Part shown: positions 19,352-28,400 of the stretch, piece after piece
How the letters are laid out: the number at the start of each line of letters is the position of its first letter
Position numbering within the stretch: position 1 is the stretch's first letter
Assembly (NCBI GenBank): GCA_041686195.1
Contig: JAWLEI010000002.1
Coordinates: 58,364 to 122,363, forward strand
Direction: 5' to 3'
Source of the DNA: Desulfovermiculus sp041686195
GTDB lineage: Bacteria; Desulfobacterota; Desulfovibrionia; Desulfovibrionales; Desulfothermaceae
Length of the DNA stretch: 64,000 bases
Program-made: the position numbers and the translations under genes
The notes under the pieces: model-generated
What the model saw: the letters and a program-made list of their open reading frames with translations, nothing else
Database searches by the model: none
Told to the model about the DNA's origin: nothing

Positions 19352-20008
19352 GTGAACAAAACAAACCTCTCCAAATCCCCGGCTGCCCGGGCCGAAACCA
19401 TCCTGCACCGTCTGGGTCAGCGATATCCCCAAGTGCGCAGCCAACTTACCTGGCATTCGCCCTGGGAGCTCCTGGTGGCCACCATACTGGCCGCCCAATG
19501 CACCGACACCCGGGTCAATGCTGTCACTCCCCACTTCTTCAGTCGTTGGCCCACCATTTTGGATCTGGCTCAGGCCGAACAATCTGAAGTGGAAGAAGTT
19601 ATCCGCTCCACCGGCCTGTACCGGAATAAGGCCAAGAACCTCATTCAAAGCGCCCGCACACTTGTACAAAATTATAATGCCCAGGTTCCGTCCACCATGC
19701 AGGACCTTTTGACCCTGCCTGGAGTGGCCAGAAAGACGGCCAATATCGTTCTCTCGCATGGATTTGGACACCATGAGGGTATCGCCGTAGACACTCATGT
19801 CAAGCGTCTGAGTTTTCGATTGGGCCTGACCCGGTCCAAGGATCCCGGGAAGATCGAACATGATCTCATGCCCCTCTTTCCCAGGCCGGCCTGGGGTGAA
19901 ATCAATCATCTCCTGGTCTGGTTCGGACGGGAGGTCTGCCAGGCCCGCTCTCCCAAGTGCAGTCAGTGCCTCCTGTCTGATCTGTGCCCCCGGGCAGGGG
20001 TTTCTTAG
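19352..20008 (+). CDS. nth: Endonuclease III (DNA glycosylase/AP lyase)
   Basis: Base-excision repair enzyme for oxidised pyrimidines. Helix-hairpin-helix LLTLPGVARKTANIVL carries the catalytic Lys, and the catalytic Asp follows in VDTHVKRLSFRLGL. The [4Fe-4S] loop C-x6-C-x2-C-x5-C is intact (CQARSPKCSQCLLSDLC). GTG 19352 gives 218 residues, close to E. coli Nth; an in-frame TTG at 19316 would add 12 residues, and neither start has a strong ribosome site. Divergent from cutA, convergent with larC. Confidence 0.93.
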   Translation: MNKTNLSKSPAARAETILHRLGQRYPQVRSQLTWHSPWELLVATILAAQCTDTRVNAVTPHFFSRWPTILDLAQAEQSEVEEVIRSTGLYRNKAKNLIQSARTLVQNYNAQVPSTMQDLLTLPGVARKTANIVLSHGFGHHEGIAVDTHVKRLSFRLGLTRSKDPGKIEHDLMPLFPRPAWGEINHLLVWFGREVCQARSPKCSQCLLSDLCPRAGVS

Positions 20009-20099
20009 ATTTCAGCTTTGCCTCCGGCAAATCTGAAATATTTTTTGCCCCAAAGCGGGCAAAAGAAGAAAAATTTGCCAGCTTGATTCAAGATGAAAC
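20009..20099 (+). repeat. Long dispersed intergenic repeat, copy 1
   Basis: A 91-base element that begins two bases after the nth stop codon. It contains TTGCCTCCGGCAA, then ATCTGAAAT, then the hairpin TTTTTTGCCC-caaagc-GGGCAAAAGA, then AATTTGCC and GATTCAAGATGAAAC. It has the same length and order as copy 3 at 43921-44011. The U-rich hairpin could also end nth and larC transcription, which converge here. Confidence 0.8.
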
Positions 20100-20174
20100 G
20101 GGGGAATAGGATTGTACCTGCATCCTCGACATACGAGTTCCGCCTTGAGCGGGACCGGTGCCAAATCTCAACAC

Positions 20175-21353
20175 TCATCCCTGCTCCCCTCCACCCTCCA
20201 ATCCCTGCAACAAATACCTGAGTTGCACGACCGATCTGCCGGTCTTTTGCGCCAGGTCCTGCAGGGCCTCGAATTCAGGTCTGCTCCATTCCTGGTCTTG
20301 CCAGGAGACAACCTTGGAATCTATTGGTCCCCAGGCTGTTTCCCTGCTTTCCTTCTGCCTGGGCAGAATGATCCTCTCCACCTCTCTGCGCCGCAGGCCC
20401 AGGGTCATGGTCTGATCCACAAAACAGGCCTGAACCCGGGCCAGATCCTGTTTGCGGCAGAGAACCTGCAGCAGCCCTCCGGGACGGTTTTTTTTCATCA
20501 CCCCGGGCAAATAGATGACATCCAGGGCCCCGGCGTTAAAAAGCGGGGCATAAACACTCCCAATCTCTTCCCCGGTCAGATGGTCCACATTGCTTTCCAA
20601 AAGCATGACCGGCTCCACCCCTTCTTGCTCTGGACAAGGGGTTGCGGCAAACAAAAATGCCCGCAGCCCGTTTGGGGTTGGAGAAAGATCAATATGCCCC
20701 CATCCGGTCCCGGACTGCAGGAGCGTTCCATGAGGAGCCGGCCCGAACTCAGACCCTATCTGGTCCACAATCAAAGCCCCGGTAGGAGTAATGAGCTCAG
20801 TGTGAAAAGTACTTGGAAAGACCGGTTTTCCCTGCAACAAGCTCACAGTGGCCGGAGCAGGAAGGGGCAGTGTGCCGTGGGCACAGTCCACACTTCCCTG
20901 GAACCAGGGCAGGTCGGAGCAGGCAACCCTGTCTACTCCCAGAGCTTCCAAAGCCCAGAAGCAGCCCAGGATATCCACCACCGTATCCAGAGCTCCCACC
21001 TCATGGAAATGGACCGCAGATACAGGCACTCCGTGCACCTGGGCCTCGACTTGAGCGAGACGCTCAAAGGCCTGAACAGCCCTGGCCTGGACCCGGGATG
21101 AAAAGGTCGTGGCCTCGATGAGGGGGCGTATTTGCTCCAAGGTGCGCAGCGGGGGTGCATTTTCCACAGGCACAACCTGCACCCGGGTGCCCTGAAGGCC
21201 GCAGCACTGAGCGGGATACACCTCAATCCGGACCTCGGCCCCGGCCCGGTTCAGGATATCAGCCAGGGGCTTAAGGTCCAGCCCCAGGTCAGCCATGGCC
21301 GCCAGGAACATGTCTCCGCTGATCCCGGTAGGGCATTGCAGATAGAGATGCAT
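20175..21353 (-). CDS. larC: Nickel-pincer cofactor biosynthesis protein LarC
   Basis: LarC inserts nickel into pyridinium-3,5-bisthiocarboxylic acid mononucleotide, the cofactor of lactate racemase and relatives. The 392-residue protein has the family's N-terminal GISGDMFLAAMADLG (residues about 10-24), AVHFHEVGALDTVVDILG (about 112-129) and PTGALIVDQIGSEFG, plus the C-terminal DVIYLPGVMKKNRPG / RRREVERIILPR part. No larB, larE or larA homologue lies next to it. It ends close to pckA: the pckA stop at 21356 is 2 bases upstream of its ATG (21353). Confidence 0.92.
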   Translation of the reverse strand: MHLYLQCPTGISGDMFLAAMADLGLDLKPLADILNRAGAEVRIEVYPAQCCGLQGTRVQVVPVENAPPLRTLEQIRPLIEATTFSSRVQARAVQAFERLAQVEAQVHGVPVSAVHFHEVGALDTVVDILGCFWALEALGVDRVACSDLPWFQGSVDCAHGTLPLPAPATVSLLQGKPVFPSTFHTELITPTGALIVDQIGSEFGPAPHGTLLQSGTGWGHIDLSPTPNGLRAFLFAATPCPEQEGVEPVMLLESNVDHLTGEEIGSVYAPLFNAGALDVIYLPGVMKKNRPGGLLQVLCRKQDLARVQACFVDQTMTLGLRRREVERIILPRQKESRETAWGPIDSKVVSWQDQEWSRPEFEALQDLAQKTGRSVVQLRYLLQGLEGGGEQG

Positions 21354-21355
21354 AA

Positions 21356-22936
21356 CTATACCTGCGGCCCGGCCTGAAGCACGGCCGGTTCCACCTTGTC
21401 CTGGAACTGCTCAAAATTGGCTTTGAACAGCTCAGCCAGCTCCCGCCCTTTTCGATCATAGGCCTCTTCATCCTTCCAGGTGCTCTTGGGCCACAAGATC
21501 TCCGCCGGCACGGCCGGGCAGGAGGCGGGCACATACAGGCCGAAGATCGGCTCTTGCACATACTGGACCTTGCGCAGGCCGCCCTGTAAAGCCGCCCGGA
21601 TCATGGCCCGGGTATACTGGATGGGCATACGTCCGCCCTGTCCGTAGGCCCCACCGGTCCACCCAGTGTTCACCAGCCAGCAATCGACCTTATGCCGGGT
21701 GATCTTTTCCCGGAGCAGGTCGGCATACACCTTGGGATGCAGGGCCATGAACGGTGCCCCGAAGCAGGTGCTGAAGGTGGCCTTGGGTTCAGTGATTCCC
21801 CGTTCGGTGCCGGCCAGCTTGGCCGTATATCCAGACATGAAATGGTACATGGCCTGTTCTGGAGTCAACTTGGAGATCGGGGGCAAGACCCCAAAGGCAT
21901 CGGCGGCCAGCATAAAAATATTTTTGGGGTGGGGCCCCACCCCTTTACGAATGGCATTGGGTATGTGTGACATGGGGTAGGCGGCCCGAGTGTTTTCGGT
22001 CAGGGAATCGTCATCCAGATCCAAACGCCTGGTATCCATTTCCAGGTGAACATTCTCCAGCACTGTGGCAAACTGGCGGGTACATTCATAGATTTCCGGT
22101 TCCGCTTCCTTGGACAGGCGGATGACCTTGGCATAGCACCCACCCTCAAAGTTAAATATGCCCCGGTCGTTCCACCCGTGTTCGTCATCTCCTATCAAGC
22201 GGCGGTCGGATACAGTGGACAGGGTGGTCTTGCCCGTTCCGGACAGGCCGAAATACAGAGCACTGTCACCATCCACTCCGAGATTGGCTGAGCAGTGCAT
22301 GCCCAGAACAGATTGCTGCGGCAAAAGGTAATTCAGCACTGTAAAGACGGATTTCTTAATTTCGCCGGCATAGCTCGTTCCGCCGATCAAAATCAGCCTG
22401 CGCCCAAAATGGACCAGGATGAAGGCCTCGGAGTTGGTCCCATCCATTTCCGGGACTGCATGGAATTTGGGGGCGGCGATGATGGTAAACTCAGGCACAT
22501 GTTCTTCCAGTTCCTGGGGATCGCGGATTTGAATGAACAGGTTGCGGGCAAACAGACTATGCCATGCCTCTTCAGTGATCACCCGGATGGGTATATGATA
22601 CTCCTTGTCTGCTCCAGCATAGCAATCCTGAATATAGATCGATTTGCCCTGCAGATAGGCGGTCAAACGGGCATAGACCTGATCAAAGTTTGTCGGTGCA
22701 AAGGCCTTATTCTCCGGTCCCCACCAGATATGTTCTTCAGAGCTGGGTTCCTGAACGATGAACTTGTCGTTGGGGGAGCGGCCGGTGTAATTGCCTGTTC
22801 TGACCACCAAGGGCCCGAGATGAGCAATATTTCCCTCCTGCCTGCGGACCGCTTGTTCATACAAGGCTGGAGTGGTCAGATTATGGTGCACTTCACCAAC
22901 ATTAGCCAATCCATAGGTTTTCAACTGAGCCTTCAT
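21356..22936 (-). CDS. pckA: Phosphoenolpyruvate carboxykinase (ATP)
   Basis: Converts oxaloacetate + ATP to PEP + CO2 + ADP, or the reverse for carbon fixation into oxaloacetate. ATP-type signatures are TGRSPNDKFIV (residues about 50-60), FGLSGTGKTTLS (kinase-1a), GDDEHGWNDRGIFNFEGGCYAK and TGWTGGAYGQGGRM. ATG 22936 has GAGGAG 6 bases away, giving 526 residues; the in-frame extension to 22987 is rejected. It is transcribed with larC downstream. An 18-bp palindrome overlaps the likely promoter at 23087-23104. Confidence 0.96.
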   Translation of the reverse strand: MKAQLKTYGLANVGEVHHNLTTPALYEQAVRRQEGNIAHLGPLVVRTGNYTGRSPNDKFIVQEPSSEEHIWWGPENKAFAPTNFDQVYARLTAYLQGKSIYIQDCYAGADKEYHIPIRVITEEAWHSLFARNLFIQIRDPQELEEHVPEFTIIAAPKFHAVPEMDGTNSEAFILVHFGRRLILIGGTSYAGEIKKSVFTVLNYLLPQQSVLGMHCSANLGVDGDSALYFGLSGTGKTTLSTVSDRRLIGDDEHGWNDRGIFNFEGGCYAKVIRLSKEAEPEIYECTRQFATVLENVHLEMDTRRLDLDDDSLTENTRAAYPMSHIPNAIRKGVGPHPKNIFMLAADAFGVLPPISKLTPEQAMYHFMSGYTAKLAGTERGITEPKATFSTCFGAPFMALHPKVYADLLREKITRHKVDCWLVNTGWTGGAYGQGGRMPIQYTRAMIRAALQGGLRKVQYVQEPIFGLYVPASCPAVPAEILWPKSTWKDEEAYDRKGRELAELFKANFEQFQDKVEPAVLQAGPQV

Positions 22937-23086
22937 TCGCATCTCCTCATAACCGTGACTTTGGATAGATACAAAGGATCTCCGCACCCAGAACCAACGA
23001 GTGTGGGTAGCTGGACATGGTGTCCTGATTTGGAACGGATTGCAAGCTGCGGCTGGCAGCTGGATACCGCCCTTGTGTCCTCAATA

Positions 23087-23104
23087 TTATATCCAGTGAT
23101 ATAA
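23087..23104. promoter_or_regulatory. Palindrome overlapping a candidate -10 box upstream of pckA
   Basis: Perfect inverted repeat TTATATC-cagt-GATATAA. On the minus strand it overlaps TATAAT (plus-strand bases 23086-23091), about 150 bases before the pckA start and just past the trmN6-like stop codon. It is shaped like a dimeric repressor or CRP/FNR-class site but does not match the FNR or HcpR consensus I know. No convincing -35 is seen. Confidence 0.4.
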
Positions 23105-23109
23105 GTTGG

Positions 23110-23859
23110 TTATTGCCTGGAGGCTTCCCTGGCCTGCAGCAAAGGACAGAAAGCAGCCAGCTCTTCTGGACGGTCGAGAAAGAGTGGAGGATGGACCTGC
23201 AGACCGGGACGGCTGCCTTTCATGGCGGTGAGCAAAACGAGATTGGCCGGGAGGTTTTGTGCACTGTGCACCAGCCGCAGATGCTTTGGCTCCAGCCTGC
23301 ACTCGGCAAGGGCATGAAGCAGCACCGTCATCCTTTCAGCCAGATAAACCAGATTGACCTGCCCTTTGTTCTTCAGGGCGTAGAAGACGGCGCGCATGAA
23401 ATCCACTACTCCGGCCGACTCTTCAAAACAGGCCCGCCGCCGGCCCCAATCCTTGGGCTGCCTTCCTTGACTCCCTCGCCGGTAGGGTGGATTGCAGACC
23501 ACAAGATCAAAGCCTTCGGCCTGGATATCCGGGTTGAGGCGGTGTTCACGCACATCTCCCTGCTGGGCGGAATACATGCCCTCCAGGCCCAGCCTTTGGG
23601 CATTGCGTATGGCCGCGCTCACCATATCGGCCTGGATATCCAGGCCCAGTACTGTCAGATCCTTTTCCATGTTTACCAGGCACAGACCGAGACCGACCGC
23701 ACCGCAGCCAGTGCCCAAATCCAGGACCAGATTCCCGGGCCTGCAGGAGGCAAAACAGGCCAGGAGCAAGGAATCCAGTCCGAAGCGAAAACCTGTCTCA
23801 GGCTGCATAAGCCCGGCGGGAAAGGCAGCCCTGGCTGTGTGCACATCGTGTTGAGGCAT
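23110..23859 (-). CDS. TrmN6-like methyltransferase
   Basis: A 249-residue class I SAM-dependent methyltransferase. Motif I is VLDLGTGCGAVGLGL (residues about 43-57) and the catalytic motif is VCNPPYRRG (about 122-130), typical of N6-adenine methylation. The start FRFGLDSLLLACFA and the overall layout match tRNA1(Val) A37 N6-methyltransferase (YfiC/TrmN6). Exact tRNA target is inferred. It follows murJ on the same strand (83-base gap). Confidence 0.85.
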   Translation of the reverse strand: MPQHDVHTARAAFPAGLMQPETGFRFGLDSLLLACFASCRPGNLVLDLGTGCGAVGLGLCLVNMEKDLTVLGLDIQADMVSAAIRNAQRLGLEGMYSAQQGDVREHRLNPDIQAEGFDLVVCNPPYRRGSQGRQPKDWGRRRACFEESAGVVDFMRAVFYALKNKGQVNLVYLAERMTVLLHALAECRLEPKHLRLVHSAQNLPANLVLLTAMKGSRPGLQVHPPLFLDRPEELAAFCPLLQAREASRQ

Positions 23860-23942
23860 GGCGTTTTTTCCTGGGAGCTCACATTAACTGGGATGATTCT
23901 TTAAATAACCCCTCGTGCCTTTAGAACAGCAGCACGCTTTCG

Positions 23943-25472
23943 CTACCATCCCATTTTGCGTTTGAGAACAGACAGGATCATTTTGGCTTCCGGGATGTCC
24001 ATCATCCTGGTTGCCATCAGGTACCCTCCGGCCCAGACCGGAATAGCCGCCAGGCTCAACCAGCCCCAGGAGGCGGTCAAGCTGCACCCCAGGCCCAGGA
24101 TACAGCTGAGTGCCGTCATATACAGCAAGGAGCGCTGGACCCAGAACCAGCGTCCCACATGCCGCTGCAAGGCCCGGCCCAGCAGGAGGACATTTCCCCA
24201 TGAGGCCAGGGATACAGCGATCGCCAGTCCGACATGGGCAATAACCTGCATGAGCATGACCCCCAAGACCAGGTTGATGCCCAGGCTGACCACGGCCGCT
24301 TTGACCGGACTGCGCGTATCCTCCAGAGCGTACAGGGCGGAAACCAGAGAACGAACTGCGCAAAACGCGGGCAGACCCAGGGAATAGCCGACCAGGGCCG
24401 CGGATGTGGCCTGTACAGCGCTGGCATCAAAGGCCCCCCGGCCGAACAAAACGTCAATCAGGGGAAGGTTCAGGCCGATGAGCCCGGCAGTAGCCGGCAG
24501 GCTGATGAACAAGAGCAAGTTGACCGTGGTGTGCAGGGTCTGCACAAATTCTGCCTTTCGATTTTGAGCCAGCAGGGAGGACAGACTGGGCAAAGCGGCC
24601 GTACTCACTGCCAGCCCGAAAACACCCAGGGGAAACTGCACGAGACGGTCTGCATAGTATAAAAAGGAGATGCTGCCCTGAGCCAGAAATGAGGCCAAAA
24701 CTGTATTTAAGGCCACATTGAGCTGATAGACGGCAGCCCCGAAAACTGTAGGCAGCATAAGTCCAGCCACGCGCCTCACCCCGGGATGAAACAAACTCCA
24801 TTGTCCCCGCCAGAACATACCCCGGGCGTGCAGGGCTGGCAGCTGGATCAGCCACTGCACGGCTCCTGCTGCCAATACTCCCCAGGCCAGGCAGACCGGA
24901 ACCGAGAGTCCGGCCCAGACTCCGGTCAAGGCAGCCAGGATCAAAGAAATATTTAAAAAACAGGGAGCCAGGGCCGGGGCCAGGAAATGGCCCAGGGAAT
25001 TGAGCACCCCCATACTCAAGGCCACAGCAGAGATGAACAGGATATAGGGAAAGCAGATCCTGACCAGCTGCACGGCAACATCCAAAACAGCCTGATCCTG
25101 GGCAAAACCGGGGGCGATAATTAAGGTCAATGGACGGGCCCAGATGAGGGCCAGCCCGGTAATCCCCCCCAGGATCAGCAGCAGCCAGAACAGGGTGGAA
25201 CGGGCCATGCACCGGGCCTCTTCCATACCTTGGTCATGGCCTATTTTGGTGAATACCGGGACAAAGGCCATGGTCAAAGACCCTTCGGCAAACAGTCGGC
25301 GCAGGAGGTTGGGGAGGCGAAAAGCAACAAAAAAGGCGTCGGCCAGAGGGCCGGCCCCCAGGGCAAAGGCCACAATCAAATCCCGGACAAAGCCCAGGAT
25401 GCGGCTGAGCAATGTGGCTCCGGCCACTGTGGAAGCATGCCTGGCTATTTCAGAGGTTGAGCTGTTCATCAC
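23943..25472 (-). CDS. murJ: Lipid II flippase MurJ
   Basis: MATE-like MVF-family protein of 509 residues with about 14 membrane segments. It moves lipid II across the inner membrane for peptidoglycan synthesis. Family motifs are STVAGATLLSRILGFVRDLIVA (residues about 14-35), DAFFVAFRLPNLLRRLFAEGSLTMAFVPVF and YYADRLVQFPLGVFGLAVSTAALP. The start at 25472 lies 8 bases from a 50-base repeat copy, so the promoter is within or beyond that repeat. Confidence 0.94.
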   Translation of the reverse strand: MMNSSTSEIARHASTVAGATLLSRILGFVRDLIVAFALGAGPLADAFFVAFRLPNLLRRLFAEGSLTMAFVPVFTKIGHDQGMEEARCMARSTLFWLLLILGGITGLALIWARPLTLIIAPGFAQDQAVLDVAVQLVRICFPYILFISAVALSMGVLNSLGHFLAPALAPCFLNISLILAALTGVWAGLSVPVCLAWGVLAAGAVQWLIQLPALHARGMFWRGQWSLFHPGVRRVAGLMLPTVFGAAVYQLNVALNTVLASFLAQGSISFLYYADRLVQFPLGVFGLAVSTAALPSLSSLLAQNRKAEFVQTLHTTVNLLLFISLPATAGLIGLNLPLIDVLFGRGAFDASAVQATSAALVGYSLGLPAFCAVRSLVSALYALEDTRSPVKAAVVSLGINLVLGVMLMQVIAHVGLAIAVSLASWGNVLLLGRALQRHVGRWFWVQRSLLYMTALSCILGLGCSLTASWGWLSLAAIPVWAGGYLMATRMMDIPEAKMILSVLKRKMGW

Positions 25473-25480
25473 AATTAGGA

Positions 25481-25530
25481 GTTTCTTTTTGGATCAAACT
25501 GGACGTCTGCGGCCAGAGGCGACGCTGGAC
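25481..25530. repeat. Short dispersed intergenic repeat, copy 1 (50 bp)
   Basis: GTTTCTTTTTGGATCAAACTGG at its left end and a GCCAGAGGCGACGCTGGAC core. Same length and order as 38619-38668 and 49212-49261. It sits between the divergent genes murJ and the DUF493 gene. Confidence 0.7.
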
Positions 25531-25612
25531 CGGTTGCCAAACCGGGAAGGAATGTCCTATATTCATTTTGTTTTCCCTTCAACCCAGACTTGTTGCCCAA
25601 AAAGGATTTCTC

Positions 25613-25882
25613 ATGCTTCCAAGCACATCCACCCAGCAGTTCAAGCAAAGGCTGGATGAGCATCACCAGTGGCCTTGCACCTATATGTTTAAATTCATTG
25701 TTCCTCAGAATCAAACTCAAAAGATTCTGGACCTGTTTGAATCCAGAGATGACCTGCGTACCCGACCTTCTCGCCATGGTCGGTATATGAGCATTACCGC
25801 TAAATGCACCGTGGCGTCCAGCGAGGAAGTCGTAGCTGTGTATCAGGCCGCGGCCCAGATCAAGGGGGTTATCTCTCTGTAG
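25613..25882 (+). CDS. DUF493 family protein
   Basis: A small 89-residue protein. The core WPCTYMFKFIVPQNQTQKIL, the RPSRHGRYMSITAKCTVASSEEVVAVYQ strand-helix pattern and the terminal IKGVISL match the DUF493/YbeD-like fold, a small alpha-beta domain of unclear function. AAGGATTTCTC before ATG 25613 fixes the start; longer in-frame starts would run through the repeat at 25481-25530. FxsA follows 64 bases downstream. Confidence 0.85.
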   Translation: MLPSTSTQQFKQRLDEHHQWPCTYMFKFIVPQNQTQKILDLFESRDDLRTRPSRHGRYMSITAKCTVASSEEVVAVYQAAAQIKGVISL

Positions 25883-25946
25883 CTGATAATAACGCTCTTG
25901 TTGGGTCTGTTCAGCCTTGCCTCCGGACCAAAGGAAAAGTGTTTTT

Positions 25947-26339
25947 ATGTTCTATAAGCTGTTATTGGCCTTCATTCTCATTCCCCTGCTTGAGCTCACC
26001 CTGCTGATCAAGCTGGGCGGGGCCATCGGAGTTATCAACACCATTGGCATCGTCATCCTGACTGCAGTAGTCGGGGCCTATCTGGCCCGAATGGAAGGCA
26101 CGCGTACCTTGTTGCACCTCAGGGCCAACATGGACCAGGGGATCATGCCCACGGATGAACTCATTGACGCCCTGATTATCTTTGCCGCCGGCGCTGTACT
26201 GCTGACCCCGGGCTTTTTGACCGATATTTGCGGTCTTCTCCTTTTGTTCTCCCCGACCAGACGGGCCTTCCGCCAGTGGCTGAAGCGACATTTTGCGGCC
26301 AAAATCAACCAACGCGACATTCACATCCACCCCCAGTAA
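25947..26339 (+). CDS. fxsA: FxsA family membrane protein
   Basis: A 130-residue inner-membrane protein with the FxsA pattern: LLLAFILIPLLELTLLIKLGGAIG (first helices), VVGAYLARMEGTRTL, and LLTPGFLTDICGLLLLFSPTRR. In E. coli FxsA overproduction blocks exclusion of phage T7 by F plasmids; its normal role is unknown. AAAGGA precedes ATG 25947. Three bases separate its stop from the UbiD-like gene, so the two are probably co-transcribed. Confidence 0.9.
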   Translation: MFYKLLLAFILIPLLELTLLIKLGGAIGVINTIGIVILTAVVGAYLARMEGTRTLLHLRANMDQGIMPTDELIDALIIFAAGAVLLTPGFLTDICGLLLLFSPTRRAFRQWLKRHFAAKINQRDIHIHPQ

Positions 26340-26342
26340 ATA

Positions 26343-28181
26343 ATGGGTTACGCCACGCTTGCACAGTGTGTTCAGGATCTGGAGGCCAAAGGCCATCTCC
26401 TGCGCCTGGACATGGAAATCGATCCCTCTCTGGAGGCCGGGGCCATTCAGCGCCGGGTCTTTCAGGCCAACGGGCCAGCTTTGCTTTTTACCCGGGTCAA
26501 AAATACTCCGTTTCCCATGCTGGGGAACCTGTTCGGGACCCGTGAACGCCTGGATTTTATATTTCGAGACACCTTGCCTGCCTTGCAGGGCCTGTTCCAG
26601 ATAAAGGCTGATCCCTGGCAGATATTCCAAAGGCTTGGCCTCCTCCCCAAGCTGCCCAAACTCCTGTGGTCCACGCGCCCCCGCCAGGTCAAGAGCGGTC
26701 CAGTCCTCTCCGCAAGCGTCCGGCTCAGGGATCTGCCCCACCTGGTCTCCTGGCCTGAGGACGGAGGGGCTTACATCACCCTGCCGCAAGTGTACACCGA
26801 GAGCCCGGATCAGCCTGGGCCACGGGCCTCCAATTTAGGCATGTACCGCATCCAGATCAGCGGCTCTGCCTTTTCCCCTGATCAGGAAGCCGGACTGCAC
26901 TATCAGATCCACCGGGGCATCGGACCGCACCACAGCCAGGCTCTGGCCCGCAATCAACCCCTGGCGGTGAATATCTTTGTCGGCGGCCCCCCGGCTCTTA
27001 CTCTGGCCGCTATCATGCCCTTGCCTGAAGGCATCCCGGAAATTTTTTTTGCCGCTGCCCTGGCCGGAAGGCGCATTCCTGTACTGCCTGCAGCCAACGG
27101 CCTCCCGGTGCCGGCCGAGGCCGATTTCTGCATCAGCGGACGGGTCTGGCCAGATGATCTTCGGCCCGAGGGCCCTTTTGGCGATCACCTGGGTTACTAC
27201 AGCCTGGTCCACGACTTCCCCGCCCTCCAGGTCGAGCAGGTCCTGCACCGGCCCGGAGCCATATGGCCCTTTACCACTGTGGGCCGTCCACCCCAGGAGG
27301 ACTCGGTCATCGGTTCTTTTATCCACGATCTGGTCTCGCCTCTGGTTCCCTCGGTATTTCCCGGCCTGCACCAGGTGCACGCAGTGGACCAAGCCGGAGT
27401 CCATCCCCTGCTTCTGGCCGTGGGCAGCGAACGCTATGTCCCCTTTGCCCAGGAGCGCATGCCCCAGGAGCTTTTGACCAATGCCCACGCCCTGCTGGGC
27501 AACACCCAGACCGCCCTGTCCAAATACATCTTCATAGCCGCCCGGGAAGACGACAGCCGGTTAAACGCGCACAACATACCGGATTTTTTCCACCATTTTT
27601 TGTCCCGGGTGGATTGGACCCGGGATGTGCACTTCATCACCCGGACAACCATGGATACCCTTGACTACTCCGGAATCAGCCTCAATCAGGGCTCAAAGGC
27701 CATCATGGCCGCAGCAGGTAGTCCCAAGCGAGAACTCTCATCCCAGGTCCCCCCAATCTCCTGGCCTCAGGGTTTTCAGAACCCAGCCATGCCGGCCCCG
27801 GGCATTCTGATCATCCAGGGCCCGGCCCATGCTCAGCCCCGGGACCATGAAGACCCTGGGCTGCAGGACATGGCCGCCGACTTGACCGCACAGCGAGGCC
27901 TTGAAGGCTTCCCCCTTCTTGTAGTAGTTGACGACAGCTCTTTTGCCGCCGCCAACTGGGACAATTTTTTATGGGTGACTTTCACTCGATCCGATCCGGC
28001 CACAGATACATATGGTGTGGGGGCCTTCCTCCGCTCCAAACACTGGGGATGCACAACCACCCTGATCATTGACGCCCGGTTAAAAACCTACCATGCTCCT
28101 CCCTTAAGGCCAGATCCGGAGGTTGAAAAAAGGGTGGACGCCCTGGGCGCACCAGGCAGACCCTTGCATGGCATTATTTAA
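26343..28181 (+). CDS. UbiD family decarboxylase (possibly menaquinone pathway)
   Basis: UbiD enzymes use prenylated FMN to decarboxylate unsaturated or aromatic acids. At 612 residues this belongs to the long form found in menaquinone producers such as epsilon- and deltaproteobacteria (menaquinone biosynthesis decarboxylase type). Visible blocks are NLGMYRIQI (residues about 161-169), HYQIHRGIGPHH, RPEGPFGDHLGYYSL (about 276-290) and the C-terminal DFFHHFLSRVDW. The pathway assignment is inferred; no mqn or UbiX gene lies nearby. Confidence 0.85.
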   Translation: MGYATLAQCVQDLEAKGHLLRLDMEIDPSLEAGAIQRRVFQANGPALLFTRVKNTPFPMLGNLFGTRERLDFIFRDTLPALQGLFQIKADPWQIFQRLGLLPKLPKLLWSTRPRQVKSGPVLSASVRLRDLPHLVSWPEDGGAYITLPQVYTESPDQPGPRASNLGMYRIQISGSAFSPDQEAGLHYQIHRGIGPHHSQALARNQPLAVNIFVGGPPALTLAAIMPLPEGIPEIFFAAALAGRRIPVLPAANGLPVPAEADFCISGRVWPDDLRPEGPFGDHLGYYSLVHDFPALQVEQVLHRPGAIWPFTTVGRPPQEDSVIGSFIHDLVSPLVPSVFPGLHQVHAVDQAGVHPLLLAVGSERYVPFAQERMPQELLTNAHALLGNTQTALSKYIFIAAREDDSRLNAHNIPDFFHHFLSRVDWTRDVHFITRTTMDTLDYSGISLNQGSKAIMAAAGSPKRELSSQVPPISWPQGFQNPAMPAPGILIIQGPAHAQPRDHEDPGLQDMAADLTAQRGLEGFPLLVVVDDSSFAAANWDNFLWVTFTRSDPATDTYGVGAFLRSKHWGCTTTLIIDARLKTYHAPPLRPDPEVEKRVDALGAPGRPLHGII

Positions 28182-28309
28182 TGAATCCGCCCGATGGGGT
28201 TTGAAGTGAGCTTCCCCCGGTTGTTTGTTTGTGATTTGGGATTTCGAATTTGGAATTTTTATCTGGGAACCAAGAGGGGTACCCCTTACCTCTCTTGCTA
28301 AAATCTCAA

Positions 28310-28398
28310 GTTTCATCATCGATCAATCCGGCAAATTTTCTTTTTTTGCCCACTTGGGGGCAAAAGATGGCTCAGATTTGCCGGAGGCAAAGCTGAAC
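28310..28398 (-). repeat. Long dispersed intergenic repeat, copy 2 (inverted)
   Basis: Reverse-oriented copy of the 91-base element: GTTTCATCATCGATCAATCCGG, then TTTTTTTGCCC-acttgg-GGGCAAAAGA, then CAGATTTGCCGGAGGCAAAGCT and GAAC. It fills the gap between the UbiD-like and AI-2E-type genes and ends 2 bases before the latter's ATG. Its GGAGG is the only ribosome-site-like sequence for that gene. Confidence 0.8.
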
Positions 28399-28400
28399 TC

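Noticed and set aside
20112..21101. Plus-strand open frame opposite larC
   Set aside because: Pro/His/Gln-rich antisense translation; larC is unambiguous.
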